From an uncultured Bacteroidales bacterium (GTDB lineage Bacteria > Bacteroidota > Bacteroidia > Bacteroidales > P3): a stretch of 64,000 nt of DNA. This document shows, piece after piece, positions 43,099-53,200 of this stretch. The notes under the pieces are model-generated. The model had not been told where the DNA came from, did not search any database, and worked only from the letters and a program-made list of their open reading frames with translations. Both the position numbers and the translations under genes were made by a program. The stretch spans positions 1 through 64,000 of the forward strand of contig CAJTPR010000005.1 in assembly GCA_910578275.1 (NCBI GenBank). The letters run 5' to 3'. Position 1 is the stretch's first letter; each line of letters begins with the position of its first letter.

Positions 43099-44940
43099 AT
43101 GAAAAGCAGCAGCCTTTTGGGTCATGCGTTTCGCATGGCCTTCCTTTGTGCGATTGTCGGTATGTTCTCGGGTTTGGCGAATGCCAATAATATCCGCATT
43201 ATCGGCAAGCCAATACTTAAAGAACAGGATACGGTAAAACATACTGTTCTTATTAAGTTCGATATCGCTTGGGATAACAGTTGGAAAACATCCAAACCGG
43301 AGAACCATGACGCGGCTTGGATATTTGTAAAGTGCTGGGATGGGGAAAGTTGGAATCATGTCTATTTGGAAAAGGATGATGTGGTGGCGGGCAGTACGGC
43401 AGCGGCCGATGCCGTAAACAAGGGTACGGCCTATTATGTTTCTAATCGGGATGGTTCGGAAACTAAACAAAAAATGGTTTTGGAGCCGGGTTATTCTTAT
43501 GCTTGGAAAAAATGGCATTTGGATCCTGCGGAAGATTCTGTACAATGTATCGTGGGTTTCTTTTTGTATAGGAAAGAATTCGGGGCTGGGCATGTGGTGG
43601 TGCCGGGCATTACTCTGAAATGGAACTATGGGGAGCAGGGTTTTGTAGATGAGGATGATTTGGTGGTAAAGGTATTTGCCGTAGAAATGGTGTATGTGCC
43701 GAAAGGATCCTACTATTTAGGAGGAAAAGGTACTGCGGGGTATCAAAACAATTCTTTTACTACAAATGGGGCCACTTTTGGTTCTCCCATGGTGATAGAT
43801 TCCGAGGATGCAATCGAGATAAAAAATGATGAAAGTGCTTCTACACTTTGGGCTGTTGGTAATGCTATCACAACAGGAACTCTTTCGGAGAATTTCCCTA
43901 AGGGATATAAGGCTTTCTATATCATGAAATACGAAATGACCCAGGAGGCATATGTGGAGTTTCTCAATACTATGAACCAAGGTCAGCAGGATGGACGTAT
44001 ACAGGCAAGTTTGAACTCTTTGGGCGTAAATTCTTATGCGTGGGGAGGCGATGTTAGTGCTTATAGATATGGAATTAAAGTAATGCAGGCCGCTCCGGTT
44101 GTTATATTTGGTTGTGATGGTAATTTCAACAACAAGTATAACGAAACGGATCAAGTTTGTTATGACGGCGGGACGGATACGGCGGGAAATTGTTTGGGAA
44201 GGACACTGACTCGTAATGTGGATGGGCAAGATTTAGCGATGGTTTTTGTTTCGTGGATGGATTTGTTGGCCTACGCTGAATTCTCGGGTTTGCGCCCCTT
44301 TACTGAACTGGAATATGAAAAGGCTTGTCGGGGACCAAGGGAGCCGGTAAATGATGAATACGCATGGGGAAGTGTGACTATGACCTTTTGGTTAACCAAG
44401 ACAACAAACAATTCTTGGTATAATATGGTGGATATAAGGCTGGGGACAGAAAGAGCAGGGGATTCTAGAAATGCGGGAGCTTATATTACAAATTCTTGGT
44501 GGAACGTATCTACGGCTGCTGGGCCGGTACGTGTAGGCTGTTTTGCAGATTCCACTACTACCCGGGCGGCTTCGGGGGCTACATTTTGGGGTGTGATGAA
44601 TATGAGTGATAATCCTGCCGAAATGTGTGTTTCCGTTTATGATGGTAATGGAAGAGTATTTAAGGGAGAGCACGGATGCGGACAGCTGGATGGTAATGGG
44701 GATGCCATAAATAAGAATTGGCTTGAAATGACAAAATCTCCTTATGCTTATATCAATCGAGGTATGTTTTTCACCAATGGAGTTTATGACGTGAACTCCA
44801 AATATACGATTAATTTTGTATGTGGTATGGTTAGTAACCGATATCGTTTCAATCATGGTCGACCGGTTACAGAGAGAGATTATACTTCCTACGGTATGAG
44901 AGGTATTCGTTGCGCTCGGACAGAAGGTGCTCAACAGTAA
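43099..44940 (+). CDS. Secreted SUMF1/FGE-like protein (copy A)
   Basis: 613 aa. Signal peptide about 1-28. An N-terminal beta-domain (about 30-190) is marked by NNIRI, DNSWKT and HDAAWIFVK. A SUMF1 (formylglycine-generating-enzyme-like) domain spans about 195-610: VEMVYVPKGSYYLGG, IMKYEMTQEAYVEFLN, LRPFTELEYEKACRG, MSDNPAEMCVSV and the terminal GMRGIRCAR. No cysteine pair corresponding to the catalytic cysteines of true FGE is evident, so it is probably structural, like the SUMF1 fold in the T9SS proteins GldK/PorK and GldJ. Codons are strongly A/T-ended, unlike the paralog at 45584-47236. Paralog and giant adhesin lie downstream on the same strand. Confidence 0.82.
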   Translation: MKSSSLLGHAFRMAFLCAIVGMFSGLANANNIRIIGKPILKEQDTVKHTVLIKFDIAWDNSWKTSKPENHDAAWIFVKCWDGESWNHVYLEKDDVVAGSTAAADAVNKGTAYYVSNRDGSETKQKMVLEPGYSYAWKKWHLDPAEDSVQCIVGFFLYRKEFGAGHVVVPGITLKWNYGEQGFVDEDDLVVKVFAVEMVYVPKGSYYLGGKGTAGYQNNSFTTNGATFGSPMVIDSEDAIEIKNDESASTLWAVGNAITTGTLSENFPKGYKAFYIMKYEMTQEAYVEFLNTMNQGQQDGRIQASLNSLGVNSYAWGGDVSAYRYGIKVMQAAPVVIFGCDGNFNNKYNETDQVCYDGGTDTAGNCLGRTLTRNVDGQDLAMVFVSWMDLLAYAEFSGLRPFTELEYEKACRGPREPVNDEYAWGSVTMTFWLTKTTNNSWYNMVDIRLGTERAGDSRNAGAYITNSWWNVSTAAGPVRVGCFADSTTTRAASGATFWGVMNMSDNPAEMCVSVYDGNGRVFKGEHGCGQLDGNGDAINKNWLEMTKSPYAYINRGMFFTNGVYDVNSKYTINFVCGMVSNRYRFNHGRPVTERDYTSYGMRGIRCARTEGAQQ

Positions 44941-44980
44941 GAGAAGGCGTAGAAAATAAAACTACTAAATAAAGAACGAG

Positions 44981-45496
44981 ATGAAAACAATTGGAAAAAT
45001 ATATTTGCCTATTTTTTTGGTGGTGATGAATTGGATTTTGGTCGGCCGTTCATTTGCACAAGAATTGCGGGGTATTCCTATGCCAAAGAATGTTTCCGAA
45101 CTTCTATGGAGCGGTAAGGTGGATTCTGCCATTAGTGAGTTCGAAGTTTTTAAGAAAGCGCAATCCAAAACAGCAGATCCGTATGATCTACTTTATGTGG
45201 AAATGACGGTTTACAGAGATGCGCAAATGGCCGATGTTTCCAAAGCTGAATCCTATAAGGCCAAGTACGATGCTTTGTTCCAGCAGATATTAAAGAAATA
45301 TCCGGACAGGTCGGATACTTATTTGTTGCAAGTAACACCGGAATCTACGCCGGAGCAGATTATTGAATTGACGACCAAAGCAATAAAGTCCGATCCTACT
45401 AATTGGGGAGCTTACCAGATGCGTAGCAGAGCTTTGTACCAATTGGGTCGGAACGAGGAAGCGGCGGCCGATGCTCAAAAAGGTCAGGGGTTGTAA
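44981..45496 (+). CDS. Small secreted TPR-like protein
   Basis: 171 aa. Signal peptide 1-26 (cleavage near SFAQ-EL). The mature part is all-helical and TPR-like: SELLWSGKVDSAISEFEVF, LLYVEMTVYRDAQMADVSKA, and the final NWGAYQMRSRALYQLGRNEEAAADAQ. It lies 40 bp after the first SUMF1-like gene and 87 bp before the second, with the same A/T-rich codon use as the first. I do not recognise a named family. The context suggests a periplasmic or surface helper of the adhesin locus. Confidence 0.7.
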   Translation: MKTIGKIYLPIFLVVMNWILVGRSFAQELRGIPMPKNVSELLWSGKVDSAISEFEVFKKAQSKTADPYDLLYVEMTVYRDAQMADVSKAESYKAKYDALFQQILKKYPDRSDTYLLQVTPESTPEQIIELTTKAIKSDPTNWGAYQMRSRALYQLGRNEEAAADAQKGQGL

Positions 45497-45520
45497 TAAA
45501 AAGTGGGGTATTCTCGGTCA

Positions 45521-45552
45521 CAAATGCGGTATTTGAATTGATACCGCATTTG
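45521..45552 (+). terminator. Perfect 12-bp hairpin between the TPR-like and second SUMF1-like genes
   Basis: CAAATGCGGTAT (45521-45532) and ATACCGCATTTG (45541-45552) are perfectly complementary with an 8-nt loop. No uninterrupted T tract follows (TGCTGCTTTTCTGTTTT), so it may be a weak terminator or an attenuator that sets expression between the two halves of the locus. Confidence 0.6.
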
Positions 45553-45583
45553 TGCTGCTTTTCTGTTTTAAGGAGGGGAGAAG

Positions 45584-47236
45584 TTGAAAATATTTGCCCG
45601 ACAAATAATTTTGTTTGTTGTATGTTGGGGCGGTTTGTTTCAAGCTCGCGCCAACAACATCCAAATCAGTTCGGTGTCGGTGACGGGACGGGATACTGCA
45701 CAAGGTACGGCCTTCGTGCAGTTCACCTTGTCTTGGGATCATTCTTGGAAAGATCGTCTGCACCGGAACTGGGATGCGGCTTGGGTATTCGTAAAGGCCT
45801 ATAACCCTAACGAACGGATTTGGCGTCATGTGAACCTTGTTCCGCCGGTAGGTGCTCCGGTGCAGAAAGCTTCCAATAATTGCCATATGGCGCTGCCGCA
45901 TAGTATCGGCAAGGCCAATGTGCCGGTATGGAGCGAGTTCGCCACATCACAGACCGATTTCGGCACCACGGTCCATTCGGGCGTGTTCATCTACCGTAAG
46001 GAGGTGGGCAATGGCAGCAATCTGATAGAAGACATACGACTCCAGTTCAACTACAGGGACTATAACTTCACCGACCAAGACTTGATTCAGGTGGCCGTTT
46101 TCGCCATAGAAATGGTATATGTGCCAGCCAAGGAATTTTTTATCGGCGACGGGACTTCTCCCAAGGCGCTTTATGCCAACGGTAAGGACCTTGTCATCAA
46201 GACCGATGTGCCCAACGGGCAGCAATCCCTTATGGGCAAGATTACCGGTGAGAAGGGTTGGACTTATAACGGTACGTCGATTCCTGATACCTTTCCTAAG
46301 GGGTATGAGGCTTTTTACATGATGAAGTATGAGATTACACAGCATGGATATGCCGATTTCCTTAATACGCTCACGCCTGGCCAACAGGCCAACAGGGCAG
46401 CGGTGAATCCGTTTGCGGCCAAGGGTTCGTTGGCCTTGGTGGCTCCCGGTTATACGTCCAATCCGTTGCAATACCGCAATTACGTGCGTATCCGTATTCC
46501 CGCCCAGGAAGAGACCGACGACTATCCTGCCAAGGGAGCGGTTTTCGGCCATAGCATGACAGGGGCCAATGTGGATTCGTTGTGGGAAAGGGAAAGCAAC
46601 GGGGGGAACATTGCCTGCAACTTCCTTTCGTGGGATGACGGCTTGGCTTATCTCGACTGGTCTTGCCTGCGCCCCATGACTGAAATGGAGTTTGAGAAGG
46701 CCTGCCGCGGTCACCAGTTTCTGCGCCGAGGTATGGCTTGGGGCTATCAGTACGGCATTGCCGCCAATGCATACGCGATTACCGATCCGGGGCTGGCCAC
46801 CGAAATCAGTTCCAATCCCTCGGCTTGTTATCTCGAAACCGGCAAGGCGCCTTGGGTGATGCGTGTGGGGGCGTTTGCCAAAGACAGCACGATGCGCAAC
46901 GAGGCCGGAGCCAGCTACTACGGTATCATGGAATTGAGCGGAAATCTTTGGGAGCGTTGCGTGAACGTGAGTACCGAGGCGGGTCGTTCGTTTATTCCCC
47001 GGGAAGGAGACGGGGCCTTGAACGACCAGACCGGGGATGCCGAAGTGGAAGACATGATGTCGGGGGTTACCTGCTGGCCGGCGGAAGACGGCGGCGGTTT
47101 CCGGGGATTCCAGGTATCGAACCGTACGTATGCGGAATCCACTTATACCAATAACGCCAGGGAGGGCAACCGCACGCCTTGGTATGGTTTCCGGGGATGC
47201 CGTTATCCCCCGGCGGGAACCAAGTTTGATTTGTGA
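45584..47236 (+). CDS. Secreted SUMF1/FGE-like protein (copy B), TTG start
   Basis: 550 aa. TTG start at 45584 preceded by AAGGAGGGG at 45570-45578, a strong Shine-Dalgarno and unusual in this phylum. Signal peptide about 1-23. It has the same two-part architecture as the protein at 43099-44940: NNIQI, DHSWKD, WDAAWVFVK, then SUMF1 elements VEMVYVPAKEFFIGD, MMKYEITQHGYADFLN, LRPMTEMEFEKACRG, GIMELSGNLWERCVNV and the C-terminal YGFRGCRYP. No FGE-type catalytic cysteine pair is evident. GC-rich codons match the giant gene 43 bp downstream, with which it is probably co-transcribed. Confidence 0.85.
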   Translation: MKIFARQIILFVVCWGGLFQARANNIQISSVSVTGRDTAQGTAFVQFTLSWDHSWKDRLHRNWDAAWVFVKAYNPNERIWRHVNLVPPVGAPVQKASNNCHMALPHSIGKANVPVWSEFATSQTDFGTTVHSGVFIYRKEVGNGSNLIEDIRLQFNYRDYNFTDQDLIQVAVFAIEMVYVPAKEFFIGDGTSPKALYANGKDLVIKTDVPNGQQSLMGKITGEKGWTYNGTSIPDTFPKGYEAFYMMKYEITQHGYADFLNTLTPGQQANRAAVNPFAAKGSLALVAPGYTSNPLQYRNYVRIRIPAQEETDDYPAKGAVFGHSMTGANVDSLWERESNGGNIACNFLSWDDGLAYLDWSCLRPMTEMEFEKACRGHQFLRRGMAWGYQYGIAANAYAITDPGLATEISSNPSACYLETGKAPWVMRVGAFAKDSTMRNEAGASYYGIMELSGNLWERCVNVSTEAGRSFIPREGDGALNDQTGDAEVEDMMSGVTCWPAEDGGGFRGFQVSNRTYAESTYTNNAREGNRTPWYGFRGCRYPPAGTKFDL

Positions 47237-47279
47237 CAATTAAAGGGGTTTGGTTTTGAGAACTTCTGGCAGATTGGAC

Positions 47280-50200
47280 ATGCGTAAATGGGTGATCGCC
47301 GGTTTGTGTTTGGCCGGGGTTGCAGTGGGCAGCGCCACCGTGGTGCGGCTTTCGTCTTTGTCTTCACAGGCAAACAAGGAGGAAGACGCTTTTGCCGTTC
47401 CCGATGCCGCCTTGTTGCCTGATTTGCAAACGGTGGCTGGAGTTTATGACGGCCAACCCCTGCTTTATCCGCAACAGCCCGATCTGGGATTTCTTGCGGC
47501 GGAGCCGGCCATGCCGTTCGTGTCGGCTTCTCCGGCCGTGCCCGCGCTTCTTGCCGATGATTTTCCCGAAGGAGATGAAGAGCCTTATCCGTTCTGTCTG
47601 GCGAATAAAGTACAGTGGAGCGACCAAGGCAAGGTGAATGGCGGAAGCGGGATGGCTGTTTCTGCCAGCAGCGATGATCCGGAGGCGGGTACGCCCTATA
47701 CGGGTGGTATCGGTCAAGGGGTTTCCGCTGCCAAGATGGAGGTGGTTTTCAAGCCTGTCTATTTGGGCGGCATCGGCGACGGTCATCGTGCTTCCGCCAT
47801 GCAGATTATTTATAAGCCTACGTATTTAGGTGGTATTGGTGATGGGGAGCATGCTTCTGCTATGCGGATTGTCTATAAGCCCACGTACTTGGGCGGCGTC
47901 GGTGACGGCCATACGACCTCGACGATGAAGATGATCTACAAGCCCACGTACTTGGGTGGTATCGGCGACGGTCATACGACCTCGATGATGAAGATGATCT
48001 ACAAGCCTACGTACTTGGGCGGTATCGGCGACGGTCATACGACCTCGATGATGAAGATGATCTACAAGCCTACGTACTTGGGCGGTATCGGCGACGGTCA
48101 TACGACCTCGATGATGAAGATGATCTACAAGCCTACGTACTTGGGTGGTATCGGCGATGGGCATGTTACCTCTGCCATGAAGATGATTTATGCGCCTAAT
48201 TTCTTGGGTGGTATCGGCGATGGTCATACGACCTCTGCCATGAAGAATTTGCCGGCACCTCCTTTCATGGGCGGTATCGGTGACGGTCATGTTACCTCTG
48301 CCATGAAGATGCTTCTTGCGCCTAACTTCTTGGGTGGTATCGGTGATGGTCACCATTCCAGGGCCATGGACAAGCCCAAGCCTTGGCCGTATATGGGCGG
48401 TATCGCCGACGGTCATGTTACCTTGCAAGTGCCGGGAGTCTTCTATCCTCTCTATGTCGGTGGTTTCTCCGACGGTTTCGCCAAACGTGGTTTGCCTTGC
48501 GATACCACGCAATACAAGATTTATGCCGATTCGGCTGTTTGTATCGGAGATACGTTGTTCTTGGAGACCGATAGCGTGCCTTCGGCTTCTTATATCTGGA
48601 AAGGTCCCGATGGTTGGCGTGGGGATGGCATGCGTGTGTTCCGGCCCGGGTTCACGGCCAAGATGGCGGGTACCTATACGGTGACCATAGATCCCGGCTG
48701 TGCCGATGCCGAGGATTTGCCTACGGCCATGGCCGTGGTCGTGGCTACTATTCCCGACCCCGTTTATGCCATTATCGACAGTATCGTTCCGAATATGCCT
48801 TACGAACGCATGTGTTTCGGCGATTCGGCAGTATTCGGTCTGAGCGGTTACGGCTGGGGCGACAGCGCGTTGTTCGAATGGCGCATCAACGGCAATCCCA
48901 TCGGGGAGCCCACGCGCGACTCTGTAGTGAAGTTGGCAGGCGTGGACGATGGTTTCAACATAACCGCTGCCGTCTACTCGTCGTTGGAATGCGTGGATGC
49001 CCGTCCGTATGTGACCAAACCCGTTCGTACGGCGGTGGATGAAAAGAAGACGGTGAACGTGTCGATCGCCAGCGACATCGACCAGGCATTGGACAGCATC
49101 ACCGTTTGTCGCGGCTATCCGATCCGGATCAGTTCCTCTTACGTGAACGAAGGCGACAATCCTACGTTTATCTGGCTTCGCAACAACGATACCTTGCTCA
49201 GCGGTACGACCGATTTTGTCGTGCTCGATTCCTTGCAAAACGGCGACAGCATCCGTTTGTTGTTGATTTCCAGCATTCATTGCGTGGATTGCCGTCCCAA
49301 GGTCTCGAACACGCTTCGTTTCGTGGTAAAGAATCAGCCCGTGTTGAACGTTCCCGGAACGCAGGAAATCAACTTGGGCGAATCGGTCGACCTGAGTGTC
49401 AGTGGCGGTAGCGACAGGGCCGAGTACAAATGGACGCCTTGTTCTTCGCTCAATACATGTCAGGGAACCGATGTCACCGCTTCCCCGCGCACCACCACGC
49501 GCTATACCGTGACGCTTACCGAACCTTGGCATTGTCAAGTGCAAGATACCGTCCTGGTAGAAGTCTATACCGACGTACGTGTGCTCAATCATCCGCAGCC
49601 TGTCACGGTTTGCGACAGTTCGGTGGCCCGGTTCGAGGTACGTGCTTCGGGCGCCTCCCTTGCCTTCGACTGGCAAGTGGATCAAGGCGACGGGATATGG
49701 CGTACGATCAAGGACATGCCCCGTCCCAATCCGTACAAGGAAGTATGGACGGGCGGTTTCACGGCCTCTTTGGAAATCGGTTTGGCCAAAGACAGTGTAA
49801 GTTCCACCCTTTCGCATCTCCACCTTGGCATGAGCCAGTACAAGTATCGTTGCCGGGTGAGCGGCGTTACCGACAAGACCCAGAAACGCGATACGCTCTA
49901 TTCGAACGATCCCGAGAAGTTCTACGGCGTGGCTCGTTTGTATGTCAATCCGTTGAGGACCGCCTATGGTTCGATCCTGTTCAATGGAACCGATACCGTC
50001 TGCGAGGGTACGCCGGTAACTTTCACGCTCAAGACCCAGAACAACCTGGCCGCCAATTACTCCGTGGATTGGAGAGTGAATGGCGTGAGCAGGCAGGTGG
50101 GCAAGGGCATGAGTTATGTGTTGCCCAAGGAATTGAGCAAGGACAGCACGTCGATCCAGGCTTTCATTACCACCGGATACGAATGTCCGTCCTTGAATCC

Positions 50201-53200
50201 CGAACCTACGGCCGTCGTATGGATGCCGGCTTACAAGAATCCTCAGGTTTACTCCGGTGCCGACGGTACGGTCATCGTACAATACAATACGCGCGATACC
50301 CTGTGCGGCGCACTCCTCAGCACGGGCATGAAGCCGGGCGAGGATACTACGATGACCTATCTCTGGTCGCCCGCCAGCAAGATCGAAGGACCTGTGGATC
50401 AGCTCAAGGCGCTTACCACGCCGGTCCAGTCTCCTGTCACGTATACGCTTACGGCCACCAACGCGCATGGTTGCCAGGGAACGCACAGCCATGTCGTCAG
50501 CCTCAAGGGAGGCAAGCTCAACGCGAGCGTCCAGAATCATGTCGTTTGCGAAGGCGACACGGTATGCCTCCAAGTAACGCCTTGGGGTGGTTCGGGCTTG
50601 TACAGTTTTGCCTGGACGGCCATTCCTCAAGACGGCACGCCGGCCAATGCTGGTTTCGTGAGTGCCGACACGACCGTTGTCTGCACGGTAAGTCCGGTAG
50701 GTGTGACCAATTACAGGGTAAGGGTGTTCGACGGTGTGGATTCGGTAGTGAAGACCATCAAGGTTACCGTCAACAAGCGCATGCTCAGCCAGCCGGTATT
50801 GGTGGGCGACACGAACTATTGCGCCAACACGCTCGACAAGTTCAGGCTCAAGGTTCAGAATGACGCCTACGCGGGCAGGGTAAGCATGTACCGTTGGTAT
50901 GTGAACGATACCTTGGATGCCCGTTACGACGGTTCCGCCGAATACCGGATTGCACCTCGCGACGGTAGCCGCATTCATTGCGAGGTGACCGTGGGCTATG
51001 CCTGTCCGGCCAAGAATCCGGTCAATACGCCCAAGGTAGGCATTCATATCTATCCTATCCCCGTCATCAGCCAGATCACGCCCGACAGCACCATCTGTCC
51101 GGGTACTTCCATCCAGCTTATGGTGAAGGGCAAGGAAATCGACAGTCTCTCCTGGACGCCCAAGGACGAGATCCTTACGGGGGCTGATGCCAAGAAGCCT
51201 TCGCAGACGGTCATCGCAAGGCCTTCGACCTCGACGGTCTACAACGTCGCGCTCTTCAGCAGCAAGCGTTGCGTGGTGAACCACAAGATAAACGTCAATG
51301 TTCATCCGGTAACGGCGGCCACGACCCAGGCTCCTGACATTTATGCCTGCCAGTCGGGAGAGGCCCGCTTCCCGGTGAAAGTTTCGGGCTTGGATCTGGT
51401 TTATGATTGGCAGAAACTGGAAGGCGGCAGCTGGAACAGCGTTGCCGATCCGGACAAATATGCCGACTTGAACACGGCGCAGTTGCTGGTAAGGAATGTG
51501 GATGTGGCCGAAGACGGCGACCAGTACCGCCTGCATGTCTCGGGTCGTTGCCAGCCCGATTCCATCAGTGCGCCCATGACGTTGCATGTCATCGATTCGG
51601 TCTATTTCGACATCGTCTTGGTGGATACCCCGCGCTGCGGGAACGATCCGGCCAAGATCCGGTTCGTGACCAACCTCACCGGTTTGCAGAAGAAATTCGA
51701 AGTGGTGGTGAGCGGACCTTCCGGAACACGCCATTATATCACGCGCGACAGCGTCTTCAGGATAAAAGAGGTATATCCCGGCGACCGTGTCCAGGCCTTC
51801 CTCACCCCGCAGGGTATCATCGCCCAGTGTGTGAACCCCAACCCGATGCCTTCTCAGGTCGTTGACTTGGGCGTGAAGGAATCGCCCAGGCTTACCTACA
51901 AGGCCTCCAATCCCAAGGCTTGCGCTACCGCCGACGGTAGCATCACCCTCGTCGCTACCGGTGGACATCAGCCCTATACCTATTATTTCAACGGGCTTGC
52001 CGATACGATGGACCGTTTCGAGAACCTGGCTACCGGCATGTATGTCGCCTATGTGAGCGACAATAACGGTTGCCGCAGCAAGGAATTGGAGATCAGTTTG
52101 CGCGATCCCAACGGTCCGGTGGATCCGGTGGTTTCCAATGCGGGCTTCTATTGCCAGGCCGACGTGTTGCCTTCCCACTTGGTGCTCGATCCCAAGACCA
52201 AGAAGGCAGAGGTGAAATGGTTCTCCGATTATCGTTGCAACACGATGATCCATACGGGCGACTCCATGGTGTTCCCCGCCGCTGCCGGCCGTCATGTCTA
52301 CTATCTCTACCAGCAGTTCGGCAACTGCAAGAGCGGCGTGGTGAAAGTGGAAGTGTTCGTGGGCACGGTTCCCGTCATAGATCGTATCGACCAGGTGGTG
52401 CCTTCTTCCTGCGAGAGGGTGGACGGTATCATCAGCGTTTACGCCACGGGCGACACCACGCTCGAATATTCCGCTTTCGTTCCGCAAAACTTCGGACCGA
52501 ACTCCGATTTCATCGATTTGCCCAACGGCACGTATCCCATAGCGGTTCGCACGATTGCCGGCTGCCACGTTTACGATACGGTCGAACTGTACGCCTACAA
52601 TACGCCCGATGCGCCGCGCATGCTTGTCGGCGACACCGTCTATTGTGCCGGTTCGCCACGTCGTCCCTTGGAAATCAAACCGGAACGTAAGGGCGCGGTT
52701 ACCTGGTTCAGCGATCTTACGTTGCAGCACGTCGTTTACAGGGGTAATCCGTACGACATAGGCGGATTGAAAGAAGGCGACTATATCTTCAGCGCCGTCG
52801 AGGCCGTGGGTTCCTGCAACAGCAAGCCCGCTACGGTGAAGGTGAAGATATTGCCGTCCGTCAATACGGGTGTGCCCGACAAGGTATTCGGCTGCAAGGG
52901 CGGCATGGTAACGGTCAAGGCGAACAAGCAGGAAGGGGTAAGCTATCGTTGGTTCGATCCGTCCAACACCTTGATTTCGACTTCGGACAGCATGCGTGTG
53001 AACGTTCCCGACAATCCGCAGACCTATGTGTTGCGTGCCTTGCTTACCGTGGACGGCTACGATTGCGAAATCAGCCAGGACGTGGTGGTTCACTATACTA
53101 CCGATCCCCTTTACAAGGATACGACCGTCTGCTTGGGCGACACGGTGGTCATCACCGTGCCGGGTGCCGCTTCCTGCCAATGGCCGGACGGTTCCGTTTC

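Noticed and set aside
43099..47236. SUMF1-like proteins as active formylglycine-generating enzymes for sulfatases
   Set aside because: No catalytic cysteine pair at the expected C-terminal positions and no sulfatase gene nearby; a structural role is more likely.
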